NCBI RefSeq assembly: GCF_019396345.1 | Contig: NZ_JAHKRM010000035.1 | Span: forward strand, 62,001 to 126,000 | Direction of reading: 5' to 3' | From: Nonomuraea guangzhouensis | Lineage (GTDB): Bacteria > Actinomycetota > Actinomycetes > Streptosporangiales > Streptosporangiaceae | Length of the DNA stretch: 64,000 nucleotides | Shown: positions 25,426-34,109 of the stretch, one piece after another | Numbering within the stretch: the first letter of the stretch is position 1 | Layout: every line of letters starts with the position of its first letter | The notes under the pieces: generated by a model | Told to the model about the DNA's origin: nothing | The model's database searches: none | Seen by the model: the letters and a program-made list of their open reading frames with translations, nothing else | Made by a program: the position numbers and the translations under genes

Positions 25426-26414
25426 CCCAGAGCACGCTGCGCCGCATGTGCTGGATCTTCCCCGATCGCGAGTCCACCCGGGGCACCGCGATGTGGCACC
25501 CCTTCTTCTGGGACCTCTACGCCGAGGTGGCCGCGGAGCTCGGCCTCCGCTGGAGCCGGCATTCGCCCGACGCGGTGACGGTCGACGGCCTGGAGCCCGG
25601 CAAGCCGCGCGTCTACGTGGACGACGAACCCGTCACCCCGGAGGACACGCTCTTCATCACCGCGCTGTACTCGCTGCCCTACCAGTCCATGGACGTGTTC
25701 AACCAGTACGCCCTGTACGCCGTGCTGGAGCAGGCCGGCTTCTACCTGTCGTTCCCGCCGGGCCTGTCGCCCATCGCCAACGACAAGCTGGCCACGGTCC
25801 TCTACCTGCACGATTCGCCGATCCCGTCGGTGCCCACGCTCCGCATCGGCACCGGCCGGGACACCAGCAAGCACCTGTACGAGGTGGCGCTGGAGAACCT
25901 GACCTACCCGGCCATCGTCAAGCCGTCCGGCTGGTGCGGCGGCGGCGGGGTGAACCTGGCCCGCGACGCCGAGGAGATCCGTGGTCTGGCCAGCCTCGCG
26001 CAGGGCGGCGACACCACGCTCGTGATCCAGCCCTACCTGGGCGACGGCACGGTCGACTACCGGGTCTACGTCGTCGACGGCGAGCCGTACGCCGTGATGA
26101 AGCGGATCCCCGAGCCCGGCTCGCCGGTGGCCAACGCCAGCCGGGGCGGCGCGATGGAGTTCCCGCCCGTCCCGCCCGAGCTGGTCGAGGCGACGGCGTA
26201 CTTCTACGAGAAGCTGCCCATTCCCTTCTTCTGCGTCGACTTCCTGTTCGACGGCGAGCGGTACTGGTTCTCCGAGCTCGAACCCGACGGTGTGATCGCG
26301 CCGGACTACGGCGACCCGCACCGCACCCTCCAGCGCGACGTCACCCGGGCCCGCTGGACCGCTTACCGCGACGCCCACACCCGCTGGCTGACCGAAAGTC
26401 CGGTGATGAAATGA
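25422..26414 (+). CDS. ATP-grasp ligase
   Basis: A protein of 330 residues with an ATP-grasp architecture: a pre-ATP-grasp N domain, the ATP lysine loop 'YPAIVKPSGWCGGGGVNLA', a glycine-rich cap, and the C-terminal acidic metal site 'FFCVDFLFDGERYWFSELEP' with 'PDYGD'. It belongs with RimK/peptide-ligase-like enzymes that activate a carboxylate as acyl phosphate and join it to an amine. In an operon with no condensation domain it is the best candidate for making the amide bond of the product (inference). Coupled by ATGA overlaps on both sides. Confidence 0.88.
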   Translation: MTQSTLRRMCWIFPDRESTRGTAMWHPFFWDLYAEVAAELGLRWSRHSPDAVTVDGLEPGKPRVYVDDEPVTPEDTLFITALYSLPYQSMDVFNQYALYAVLEQAGFYLSFPPGLSPIANDKLATVLYLHDSPIPSVPTLRIGTGRDTSKHLYEVALENLTYPAIVKPSGWCGGGGVNLARDAEEIRGLASLAQGGDTTLVIQPYLGDGTVDYRVYVVDGEPYAVMKRIPEPGSPVANASRGGAMEFPPVPPELVEATAYFYEKLPIPFFCVDFLFDGERYWFSELEPDGVIAPDYGDPHRTLQRDVTRARWTAYRDAHTRWLTESPVMK

Positions 26415-27640
26415 ACGAATCGTTCTCGCTGTCGCCCGAGGCGGCCGAGCCGCACCTACGCGTCCCGCGGCGAGCCCTGGAGCGGCTCAGGAGCGTGCCC
26501 GCGCTCGCGCCGCGCTACGCCGGCTGCGAGAAGGTGCTCACGCTGGAGGACCTCGCCGCGCTTCCCCCGCTGGTGAAGGACGACCTGAACGTGGCGCTGG
26601 CGCACCTGACGCCCAAGGCCGAGCGGGGCGCCACCTGGCTCTTCCAGAGCGGCGGCAGCACCGGCGCGCCCAAGGTCGGCTACGCCCCCACCGGGTTCTA
26701 CATGGCCGGCGTGTACGAGCAGTGGCGGCCCCTGGAGCCCGACGACGTCTTCGTCAACGGCTGGGGCGCCGGCCGCATGTGGGGCGCCCACTTCCTGGCC
26801 GCCGCCTTCGCCGACCTGTCCGGCTGCCGGGTCATCGCGCTGGGTTCGGTGACGAAGGAGGAGTACGGCGACTGGCTGTCGTTCCTCGTCACCCAGGGCG
26901 TGACCGCGTTCGGCGGCACCCCCAGCGTGCTGCGGCTGTGGTTCGCGCACGCGCGGGCCACCGGCGTGCGCCTGCCCGCGCTGCGCAAGGTGCTCTGGCT
27001 CGGGGAGGCGTGGCACCCCCAGCTCGACGAGGACATGGCCGTGGTGGCGCCGGACGCGCGCCGCTGGGGCATGTTCGGCAGCACGGAGACCTGGGTCGTC
27101 GGCACCAACACCCCGGAGTGCCCGGCGGACGTCTTCCACCCGCTCCCCGCGCAACTCGTCCACGCGGACGCCGACGAGCTGCTGGACTTCACCACACTCG
27201 ACCCGGACATGCTCAACCCGGTGCTGCGCTACCGGACCGGCGACGCCGGCCGGTTCGTGACGTGCGCGTGCGGCCGGGAGGACAGGGCGCTGCGGGTACT
27301 GGGCCGCCGGGACTCGGTGGTGCAGGTACGCGGCCTGGGGCTGCACGTGGACGACATCGTCGCCCAGGCGGAGCGCGAGCCGGGCGTCACCCGGGCGCAG
27401 ATCCTCATCACCGAGCAGCGGGGCCGGGTGTCCGCGGTGGACGTGCTGCTGCTGACCGACCGGGACGCGCCGCCGGACCTGTCCGAACGGCTGCGCGGGG
27501 AGCTCATGGCCGCGACGTTCACGATCAGCACGGCCTTCCAGCACGACCCGCACGCGTTCCAGGTCAAGGTCGTGGACGCGCTGATCAGCAACGAGCGCAC
27601 CGGCAAGACCTCCGGCTTCGTCGTACGGGAGGAGCCGTGA
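26411..27640 (+). CDS. PaaK-like short adenylate-forming enzyme (1)
   Basis: A protein of 409 residues resembling the phenylacetate-CoA ligase (PaaK) branch of adenylate-forming enzymes. It has the phosphate-binding loop 'LFQSGGSTGAPKVGY', then 'MWGAHFLAAAFADLSG', 'MFGSTETWVVGTN' and 'RYRTGDAGRF'. It is shorter than full ANL enzymes. A second paralogue is the last gene of the operon (31462). Either may activate an aryl or small carboxylic acid as AMP ester for the carrier protein or ATP-grasp acceptor. Both neighbours overlap by 4 bases. Confidence 0.85.
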   Translation: MNESFSLSPEAAEPHLRVPRRALERLRSVPALAPRYAGCEKVLTLEDLAALPPLVKDDLNVALAHLTPKAERGATWLFQSGGSTGAPKVGYAPTGFYMAGVYEQWRPLEPDDVFVNGWGAGRMWGAHFLAAAFADLSGCRVIALGSVTKEEYGDWLSFLVTQGVTAFGGTPSVLRLWFAHARATGVRLPALRKVLWLGEAWHPQLDEDMAVVAPDARRWGMFGSTETWVVGTNTPECPADVFHPLPAQLVHADADELLDFTTLDPDMLNPVLRYRTGDAGRFVTCACGREDRALRVLGRRDSVVQVRGLGLHVDDIVAQAEREPGVTRAQILITEQRGRVSAVDVLLLTDRDAPPDLSERLRGELMAATFTISTAFQHDPHAFQVKVVDALISNERTGKTSGFVVREEP

Positions 27641-28890
27641 GATTCCCGGGATCCCTGGGCAGGCAGTTCAACCTGTACTGGGGCGGCCAGACGGTGAGTC
27701 TCGTCGGCGACCGGGTCACGGTGTTCGTGGTCCCGACCCTGATGATCTTCGTGCTGCACGCCTCCGCGCTTGAGGTGGGGATCGTGGCCATGGCCCAGTA
27801 CCTCGGCATCCCGCTGCTGGGGCCGGTCGCCGGGGTGCTGGTCGACCGGTGGGACAAGCGCCTGACCATGCTGATGTGCGACGTCGTGCGGCTGGTGGCG
27901 GTGACGGCCGTGCCCGTGACGTACTGGTTCGGCGTGCTGTCGACGCCGGTGCTGTTCGTCTGCGTGGCGCTGATCAGCGGGGCGACGATCTTCTTCAACG
28001 TCGGCTACCTCGTCGCCGTGCCCACCACGGTGCCGGAGGACAAGCTGGTGCGGGCGTACTCGCGCCTTGAGGGCAGCAGCACGGTGTCCGAGGTGGCCGG
28101 GCCGTCGATCGCCGCGGGTCTCTACCACGTGTTCGGGGTGGCCGCGCTGCTCGTCGACGCGGCCAGCTATCTGGTCTCTGCGGCGTGCTTCCGCGCCATG
28201 CGGCCCTGGGGGACCAAGGCCGTCCAGCAGGGCTCGGTGTGGTCGCGGCTGGTGCTGGGGTTCCGGCTGAACTGGGCCGATCCGGTGCTGCGCCGGGTGG
28301 TCATCGCCGCCGTGACCCTGAACTCGGGCGGCCCGATCTTCGTCACGGTGCTGCCGGTGCTGGCGTACCAGGGGCTGGGCATCTCGGTGGGCGTGTTCGG
28401 GGCGGCGATGTCGGCGGGGGCGGGCGGCGCGGTGCTCGGCGCGCTCGCCGCGCCCAAGATCAGCGACCGGCTGGGCCTCGGCCGGACCATGGCCTGGGGG
28501 CTGCTGCTGCACTGCCTGGTCGGGCTGGGCATCCTCGCCGCGCCCGCGCTGCCCGCCGCACCCGTGATCGGCGTGACGTTCGGCTGCTACGGCTTCTTCA
28601 TGTCGTGCATCAACGTCTGCAGCGCCCCGATCCGCCAGTCGCGGATGACGGCCGAGAACCAGGGCGTGATGCACGCGGCGTTCCGTACCGCGACGTGGGG
28701 AGTGATCCCGCTGGCCGCACTCGCCGGAGGGTCGGCGGTCACCCTGCTGACCGGCAGCCTGGGCGTGCTCGACGCGGCCAGGGCGGTCATGGTCGGCGGC
28801 ACGCTGCTGGCCGCGTTCTCGTTCCTGCCCGCGGTGGGGATCCAGCGGCTGCTGGACCGCGCCAAGCAGTTCGAGGGGAGCCCGGCATGA
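27637..28890 (+). CDS. MFS exporter (EntS/MFS_3-like)
   Basis: A protein of 417 residues from the GTG at 27637, overlapping the preceding TGA. About twelve transmembrane helices; 'LGIPLLGPVAGVLVDRWDKR' is the loop 2-3 signature of the siderophore/macrolide exporter group and 'LEGSSTVSEVAGPSIAAGLY' the typical helix-5 region. In the middle of a biosynthetic operon it most likely exports the product or confers self-resistance. ATGA overlap with the SDR gene. Confidence 0.9.
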   Translation: MRFPGSLGRQFNLYWGGQTVSLVGDRVTVFVVPTLMIFVLHASALEVGIVAMAQYLGIPLLGPVAGVLVDRWDKRLTMLMCDVVRLVAVTAVPVTYWFGVLSTPVLFVCVALISGATIFFNVGYLVAVPTTVPEDKLVRAYSRLEGSSTVSEVAGPSIAAGLYHVFGVAALLVDAASYLVSAACFRAMRPWGTKAVQQGSVWSRLVLGFRLNWADPVLRRVVIAAVTLNSGGPIFVTVLPVLAYQGLGISVGVFGAAMSAGAGGAVLGALAAPKISDRLGLGRTMAWGLLLHCLVGLGILAAPALPAAPVIGVTFGCYGFFMSCINVCSAPIRQSRMTAENQGVMHAAFRTATWGVIPLAALAGGSAVTLLTGSLGVLDAARAVMVGGTLLAAFSFLPAVGIQRLLDRAKQFEGSPA

Positions 28891-29735
28891 TCGTGCTGAT
28901 CACCGGTACGTCGTCCGGCATCGGCCTGGCGACCGCGGTCACCGCAGCCCAGGCCGGGTGCACCGTGGTGGCGACGATGCGCGACCCGGGCAAGGACGGC
29001 GCGCTGCGCGAGGCGGCTGACCGCGCCGGGGTCACGCTGGATGTCCGCCGCCTCGACGTCACCGACGGCGCGTCCATCGCCTCGTGCCTCCAGGACGTGC
29101 GGGAGGCGTACGGGCGGCTGGACGCGCTGGTCAACAACGCCGGGGTGTCCAACTTCGACCCGACGATGGAGATGTCCACCATGGAGGCCCTGCGGGCCAA
29201 CCTGGAGGTGAACTTCTTCGGTGTCGTAGCAGTGAGCCGGGTCGCGATGCCGCTGCTGCGCGCCGCCGGTGGCCGCCTGCTGACCATCGGCAGCGTGCAC
29301 GGCGTCGTCGGCCAGCCGTTCAACGAGGCGTACGCGGCGGCGAAGGCCGCCGTCGAGGGGTTCATGGAGAGCCTGGCGCCGGTCGCGGCCGCGCACGGGG
29401 TGCGGGTCAGCGTGGTCGTGCCCGGCTTCGTCCCGGACACCGAGTTCGGCATTTTTCCGGACATCAATCGGAAGACCATCCGGGCGGCCTCGGGGCCGTA
29501 CGCGGGGACGTTCGACGGCTACCTCGACTGGGTGGGCGGCGCGGGCTGGGAGGGCGCCGGCCAGTCCAAGTGGGAGGTGGCCGAGGTGGTGGTGCGCGCG
29601 CTGAGCGAGGACGAGCCGCCGTTCCGCGTCCCCACCAGCGCCTGGGTGACCGAGTACCTGGCGGGCAAGCTCGCCGACCCGGACGGCTCGGCCGTGCAGG
29701 CCCTGGCCAGGACCTGGATCGGAGCCGCGGTATGA
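28887..29735 (+). CDS. Short-chain dehydrogenase/reductase
   Basis: A protein of 282 residues. Classical SDR: cofactor loop 'VLITGTSSGIGLATAV', 'LVNNAGVSNFDP', catalytic Ser in 'LLTIGSVHGVVGQPF' and Tyr-x-x-x-Lys in 'FNEAYAAAKAAVEGF'. No arginine sits immediately after the glycine loop and an Arg appears after beta-strand 2 ('VVATMRDPG'), hinting at NADP preference. It reduces a carbonyl or oxidises an alcohol, perhaps processing the ketone or imine formed by the amine oxidase (inference). Coupled on both sides by 4-base overlaps. Confidence 0.92.
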   Translation: MIVLITGTSSGIGLATAVTAAQAGCTVVATMRDPGKDGALREAADRAGVTLDVRRLDVTDGASIASCLQDVREAYGRLDALVNNAGVSNFDPTMEMSTMEALRANLEVNFFGVVAVSRVAMPLLRAAGGRLLTIGSVHGVVGQPFNEAYAAAKAAVEGFMESLAPVAAAHGVRVSVVVPGFVPDTEFGIFPDINRKTIRAASGPYAGTFDGYLDWVGGAGWEGAGQSKWEVAEVVVRALSEDEPPFRVPTSAWVTEYLAGKLADPDGSAVQALARTWIGAAV

Positions 29736-30133
29736 CCATGAACACCGAGGACCCGGCCTGCCGCTCGCTCGGCATCGCGCTGGAGGAGGTGGCCACCGGC
29801 CGGGCGCGGCTGCGGATGCGGATCACCGAGGAGATGGTGAACGGCCACGGCATCGCCCACGGCGGCTACCTGTTCCTGCTGGCCGACGCCGCGTTCGCGT
29901 ACGCCTGCAACACCTACGGCCGCGTCACGCTGGCGCACAGCGCGCAGGTGACGTTCCTGCGCCCGGCCGCGGCCGGCGACGAGCTGGTGGCCGAGGCCAC
30001 GGAGCGCGTCAGGTACGGCAGGAACGGTGTCTACGACGTGACCGTACGCCGCCCGGCGGGCGAGATCGTCGCGGAGTTCCGCGGCCAGAGCGTGATGGTC
30101 TCCGGCCGGCCCGACAGCGAAGGGAAGCACTGA
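29732..30133 (+). CDS. PaaI-type hotdog thioesterase
   Basis: A protein of 133 residues of the hotdog fold with the PaaI signature 'VNGHGIAHGGYLFLLADAAF', which supplies the active-site Asn, Gly and Asp. Family members hydrolyse small or aryl acyl-CoA thioesters and clear stalled substrates. Together with the two PaaK-like ligases this supports a CoA-bound aryl or short acyl intermediate. The stop shares one base with the next start (TGATG). Confidence 0.9.
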   Translation: MTMNTEDPACRSLGIALEEVATGRARLRMRITEEMVNGHGIAHGGYLFLLADAAFAYACNTYGRVTLAHSAQVTFLRPAAAGDELVAEATERVRYGRNGVYDVTVRRPAGEIVAEFRGQSVMVSGRPDSEGKH

Positions 30134-31452
30134 TGAGCGAGAAGCGGCGGACCGGGCGCTGGATCGATCACTGGGAGCCGGAGGACCCCGGCTTCTGGGC
30201 GGCCACCGGGCGCCGCGTCGCCACCAGGAACCTGGTCTTCTCCATCTTCGTGGAGCATCTCGGCTTCGCGATCTGGCTGCTCTGGAGCGCGATCGTCGTC
30301 CTGCTCCCCAAGGCGGGGTTCGCCTTCACCGTCGACCAGCTCTTCTGGCTGGTGGCGGTGCCGAACCTGGTCGGGTCCACGCTGCGGCTGCCGTACACGT
30401 TCGCGGTCTCGGCCTTCGGCGGCCGCAACTGGAACGTGGCCAGCGCGCTGCTGCTCCTGCTGCCGGTGGGGCTGCTCGCCTGGCTGGTCACGGACACGGC
30501 GCACCCGTACTGGATGTTCCTGGTCGCCGCCGCGGCGGCCGGGTTCGGCGGCGGGAACTTCGCCTCCTCCATGGCCAACGTCTCCTACTTCTACCCCGAG
30601 CGGCGCAAGGGGTTCGCGCTGGGCGTGAACGCGGCCGGCGGCAACCTCGGGGTGGCCGTCGTGCAGTTGCTGATCCCGCTCGTGGCGACGGCCGGACTGG
30701 TGTATGCCGGGCTGGTGTGGGTGGTGCCGATCGCGGCCGCCGCGTTGTGCGCGTACTTCTTCATGGACAACCTGGCCGTGGCGAAGACCGACTTCGGCAC
30801 CCAGGGGAAGGCGTTCCTGCGCACGCACACCTGGGTCATGTCCTTCCTCTACATCGGCACCTTCGGCTCCTTCATCGGCTACTCGGCGGCGTTCCCGCTG
30901 GTCGTCAAGGCGACGTTCGCCGACTCCGCGTCGCCGTACTTCGCCTTCCTCGGTCCCCTGGTCGGCTCGCTGTCGCGGCCGGTCGGCGGGTGGCTGGCCG
31001 ACAGGTACGGCGGGGCCAGGGTCACCGCGTGGTCCTTCATGGCCATGGCGGTGGGCGTCATCGGCGCGCTCGCCGGGCTCAGGCAGCACGGGTTCCCGCT
31101 CTTCCTGGGCGCGTTCATGCTGCTGTTCACCGCCTCGGGGATCGGCAACGGGTCCACGTACCGGATGATTCCGGCGATCTTCACCGCCCAGGCGGAGCAC
31201 GGCGCGCCCGACGCGCGACTGCGCGCCCGGCGGGAGGCCGCGGCGGCCATCGGCATCGCCTCGTCGATCGGCGCGTTCGGCGGGTTCCTCATCCCGCGCG
31301 GTTTCGCCATGTCACTCGGGCAGACCGGGTCCATCGACCTGGCGTTGTACGTGTTCATCGGCGGCTACGCCGTGTTCCTGGCGACCAACTGGTGGTTCTA
31401 CCGCCGCCGGGTGCTGGCCCGGGTGCCCAATCTGGCCCACAGCCGAATCTAG
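30133..31452 (+). CDS. NarK/NNP-family nitrate/nitrite porter
   Basis: A protein of 439 residues with about twelve membrane helices. The nitrate-nitrite porter signature is strong: 'AGFGGGNFASSMANVSYFYP' followed by 'ERRKGFALGVNAAGGNLGVA', and a second Gly-rich box 'ASGIGNGSTYRMIP'. A soluble N terminus 'WEPEDPGFWAATGRRVATRN' is also typical of NarK. Its place inside a natural-product operon, without nitrate reductase genes, is unusual: it may supply nitrite for N-N or nitro chemistry, or have been recruited for another anion. Start overlaps the thioesterase stop. Confidence 0.9.
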   Translation: MSEKRRTGRWIDHWEPEDPGFWAATGRRVATRNLVFSIFVEHLGFAIWLLWSAIVVLLPKAGFAFTVDQLFWLVAVPNLVGSTLRLPYTFAVSAFGGRNWNVASALLLLLPVGLLAWLVTDTAHPYWMFLVAAAAAGFGGGNFASSMANVSYFYPERRKGFALGVNAAGGNLGVAVVQLLIPLVATAGLVYAGLVWVVPIAAAALCAYFFMDNLAVAKTDFGTQGKAFLRTHTWVMSFLYIGTFGSFIGYSAAFPLVVKATFADSASPYFAFLGPLVGSLSRPVGGWLADRYGGARVTAWSFMAMAVGVIGALAGLRQHGFPLFLGAFMLLFTASGIGNGSTYRMIPAIFTAQAEHGAPDARLRARREAAAAIGIASSIGAFGGFLIPRGFAMSLGQTGSIDLALYVFIGGYAVFLATNWWFYRRRVLARVPNLAHSRI

Positions 31453-31461
31453 GAGCGACAC

Positions 31462-32718
31462 ATGCCCGCGAAATCCCTGCGTGACCTGATCGAGTTCGCC
31501 CGCCGCCACTCGCCGTTCTACGCGGAGGCGTACCGCGACCTGCCCGACGGCGTCAGCGACCTCACCCTGCTGCCGATCGTCGACCAGAAGGCGTTCTGGG
31601 CCGCGAACGTCTATCCGGACAACCGGCTGCTGACCGGACCGCTGACCGACGCCGGCGTGTACACCTCCGGCGGCACCACCGGCGCGCCGAAGTTCTCCCC
31701 GTGGACCCGCACCGAGCACGCCGACTCGGTGACCGCGTTCGGCGCGGGCATGGTCCGGGCCGGGCTGAAGCCGGGGCACCGGGTGGCGAACCTGTTCTCG
31801 GCCGGCGAGATGTACGGGGGCTTCCTCTACATCGAGCACGCCCTGCACAACGCCCCGGTGGAGAACGTCCGGCTGCCCATCGCCTGCCACGCCTCGGACG
31901 ACTCCGTCGCCGACCTGATCGCCTACTTCGGCGTCGACGTGCTGGCGGGCCCGCCGATGAAGCTCGCGAGCGTGGCCGCGGCGGTGACCGCCCGCGGGCA
32001 GGTGGCCGACTCGGTGGAGCTGCTGCTGTTCGCCGGCGACCTGCTCTTCGACGACCTGCGTCCCCAGCTGGCCAAGGCGTTCCCCGGGGCCGGGATCGCC
32101 TCACTCGGCTACGCGTCGGTTGACGCCGGGCTGGTCGGCGGCCCGGTGCCGGGCGACGACGTGCGGGTGCACGAGGCGTTTCCCGACCGGACCCTGGTGG
32201 AGCTGATCGACGACACCACCGGTGAACCGATCACCGTGCCCGGCGTACGCGGCCGGGTGGTCGTCACCAACCTGTTCAGGACGCTGATGCCGATCATCCG
32301 CTACCCGGTCGGCGACCTGGGGGAGTGGACCGACACGGACTGCCGGGCATTCCGGCTGGTCGGCAGGTCGGACGAGGGCGCCAGGGTGGAGACGGTGGCG
32401 ATGTCGACGGAGGCCATCCGCGCGGTCCTCGCCGAGGCGGACCCGGACCGGGCCATGTCGGGCATGCAGATGGTGCAGCGCCGCTGGAACAGCAAGGACG
32501 GCCTGCTGCTCCGGCTGGCCTGCGCCGAGGAGCCGCCGCCGGAGCTGACCCAGCGGCTCATCGACGCCGTGTACGCGGCCAAGCCGCTGTATCCCCAGTC
32601 CGTGGAGGAGGGGCTCGTCCATCCGCTGGCGATCGAATGGGTGCGGCCGTCGGAGCTGGTGCTGCATCCTCGTACCGGGAAGGTGCTGCAGGTGGTGGAC
32701 GAACGCCCCCACCCCTGA
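31462..32718 (+). CDS. PaaK-like short adenylate-forming enzyme (2)
   Basis: A protein of 418 residues, the last gene of the biosynthetic operon, 9 bases after the porter gene with AGGAG upstream. It has the ANL/PaaK loop 'VYTSGGTTGAPKFSPW', 'LGYASVDAGLVGG', 'IIRYPVGDLGEW' and a C-terminal 'HPRTGKVLQVVDE' carrying the probable catalytic lysine. Distinct in sequence from the first PaaK-like gene, so two different acids may be activated. A terminator follows at 32759. Confidence 0.85.
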   Translation: MPAKSLRDLIEFARRHSPFYAEAYRDLPDGVSDLTLLPIVDQKAFWAANVYPDNRLLTGPLTDAGVYTSGGTTGAPKFSPWTRTEHADSVTAFGAGMVRAGLKPGHRVANLFSAGEMYGGFLYIEHALHNAPVENVRLPIACHASDDSVADLIAYFGVDVLAGPPMKLASVAAAVTARGQVADSVELLLFAGDLLFDDLRPQLAKAFPGAGIASLGYASVDAGLVGGPVPGDDVRVHEAFPDRTLVELIDDTTGEPITVPGVRGRVVVTNLFRTLMPIIRYPVGDLGEWTDTDCRAFRLVGRSDEGARVETVAMSTEAIRAVLAEADPDRAMSGMQMVQRRWNSKDGLLLRLACAEEPPPELTQRLIDAVYAAKPLYPQSVEEGLVHPLAIEWVRPSELVLHPRTGKVLQVVDERPHP

Positions 32719-32758
32719 CGCGTCACAGGCTGGACCTGGGCGGGAAACACTTGCGGAG

Positions 32759-32793
32759 ATGCCGGACACCTAGTGAGGTGTTCCGGCATTCTT
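32759..32793 (+). terminator. Terminator closing the biosynthetic operon
   Basis: ATGCCGGACACCT pairs with AGGTGTTCCGGCAT around loop AGTG (13 bp, one bulge), followed by TCTT. It separates the operon from the ECF sigma gene. Confidence 0.8.
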
Positions 32794-32809
32794 CGGTAAG
32801 GAGACACCT

Positions 32810-33361
32810 GTGCAGGATCCACGCGTGCCCCCCGACACGCGAGATCGTTTCGAGCGGCTCTACCTCGATTGTTATCCGGCCGTCTATCGCTACGCGCTGC
32901 GCCGTACCGATTCGGTCGACGACGTCGCCGACGTGATCGCGGAGACCTTCCTCGCCGCGTGGCGGCGGCTGGACGACGTTCCCGACGGGGACGCCACCGT
33001 GCTGTGGCTGTACGGCGCGGCCCGCCGAGTCCTGGCCAATCACCGGCGCGGCGAGTCGCGCAGGAGCGCGCTGGCCTCGCGGCTCCGCGGTGAACTGGCC
33101 ATCAGCCAGGACGAGGCACCCACCGATCCGCGGACCGAGGCCGTCCGCACCGCCTTCGCCGCCCTGGACCAGGCCGACCGCGACGTGCTCGCGCTGGCCT
33201 CCTGGGAGGAGCTGACCGGCCCGCAGATCGCCACGGTGCTGGGCTGCAGCAGCACCGCCGCCCGGCTCCGGCTGTATCGGGCCCGCAAACGACTGGCCCG
33301 GCTGCTCGACACGACGGATGAGGTCACTGTGATGACCGCGCTGAGAGGAGAGGCACGATGA
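32810..33361 (+). CDS. ECF-family RNA polymerase sigma factor
   Basis: A protein of 183 residues, GTG start after TAAGGAGA. Region 2 is 'YPAVYRYALRRTDSVDDVAD' with 'ETFLAAWRRLDDVP'; region 4 is 'LTGPQIATVLGCSSTAARLR' with 'LYRARKRLARLL'. It redirects RNA polymerase to a small regulon. It overlaps the start of the next gene by 4 bases, which probably encodes its membrane-bound partner. Immediately downstream of the biosynthetic operon terminator but separately transcribed. Confidence 0.9.
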   Translation: MQDPRVPPDTRDRFERLYLDCYPAVYRYALRRTDSVDDVADVIAETFLAAWRRLDDVPDGDATVLWLYGAARRVLANHRRGESRRSALASRLRGELAISQDEAPTDPRTEAVRTAFAALDQADRDVLALASWEELTGPQIATVLGCSSTAARLRLYRARKRLARLLDTTDEVTVMTALRGEAR

Positions 33362-34047
33362 ACAAGCTCGACCGTATGGTGTCCGCCATCGATCCGGCCG
33401 CGGCCTACGCCGAGCCCGCCATGGGCCAGGGCGTCCATGATCTCCTCGCGGAGATCGTGGCGACCCCGCCCGCGCCGCGCCGCGGCCGTTCACCGCTGCG
33501 TCGCCCCCTGCTGGCGGGGGTGGCGGTCGCGGGTCTCGCGGCGGCCGCGGTGGTGGCCGCGCCGATGGTCTCAGGGCCGTCGAACGCGGCGTACGCGGTC
33601 ACGAAGAACTCCGACGGCACCATTCAGGTGATCATCAAGGAGTTGCAGGACCCCGACGGACTGGAGGCCAAGCTCAAGGCCGTGGGAATCACCGCCGACG
33701 TGACGTTCACCGAGGCGGGCAAGCAGTGCGCCCGTGGCCGTTTCGTCGGCGCGGACCTGGCCTACGACCCACCGAACACCCAGAACATGACCGAACAGCA
33801 GCGCAAGGAGTTCGACAAGCCGGACAACTGGCGCTCCCGAGACGTCGCCGCGCCGATCAGCAAGGACACCTTCGTGATCTCCCCGCGTTTCATGCGACCG
33901 GAGGAGACGCTGGTCCTGGAGTTCCGACTGGGTAACCAGCCAGGAACGGACTGGGCGTTCCTCCCCTACCTGGCCAAGGCGGGCAGCCCGGTCGCGCCCT
34001 GCCAGCCCGTGAACGCGGACCCCGTAGAAGTGCCGGCCGGAAACTGA
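33358..34047 (+). CDS. Membrane-anchored protein, probable partner of the ECF sigma factor
   Basis: A protein of 229 residues: ~45 cytosolic residues, one transmembrane helix ('PLLAGVAVAGLAAAAVVAAP') and an extracytoplasmic domain of ~150 residues with no catalytic motif. This matches the sigma-coupled membrane proteins found after many actinobacterial ECF genes, where the short cytosolic part may act as anti-sigma, but there is no zinc-binding His-x3-Cys-x2-Cys motif. ATGA overlap with the sigma gene supports joint translation. The anti-sigma role is inference. Confidence 0.75.
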   Translation: MNKLDRMVSAIDPAAAYAEPAMGQGVHDLLAEIVATPPAPRRGRSPLRRPLLAGVAVAGLAAAAVVAAPMVSGPSNAAYAVTKNSDGTIQVIIKELQDPDGLEAKLKAVGITADVTFTEAGKQCARGRFVGADLAYDPPNTQNMTEQQRKEFDKPDNWRSRDVAAPISKDTFVISPRFMRPEETLVLEFRLGNQPGTDWAFLPYLAKAGSPVAPCQPVNADPVEVPAGN

Positions 34048-34109
34048 ACTTTTCATCGGCGAGCGACATCAGAGAGGGGGATAACAACAGCTTTTCACGG
34101 AATGGGGCG

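Noticed and set aside
30133..31452. Reading the NarK-like gene as part of nitrate assimilation
   Set aside because: No nitrate or nitrite reductase or regulator nearby; it overlaps biosynthetic genes. Its transport family is kept, its role left open.
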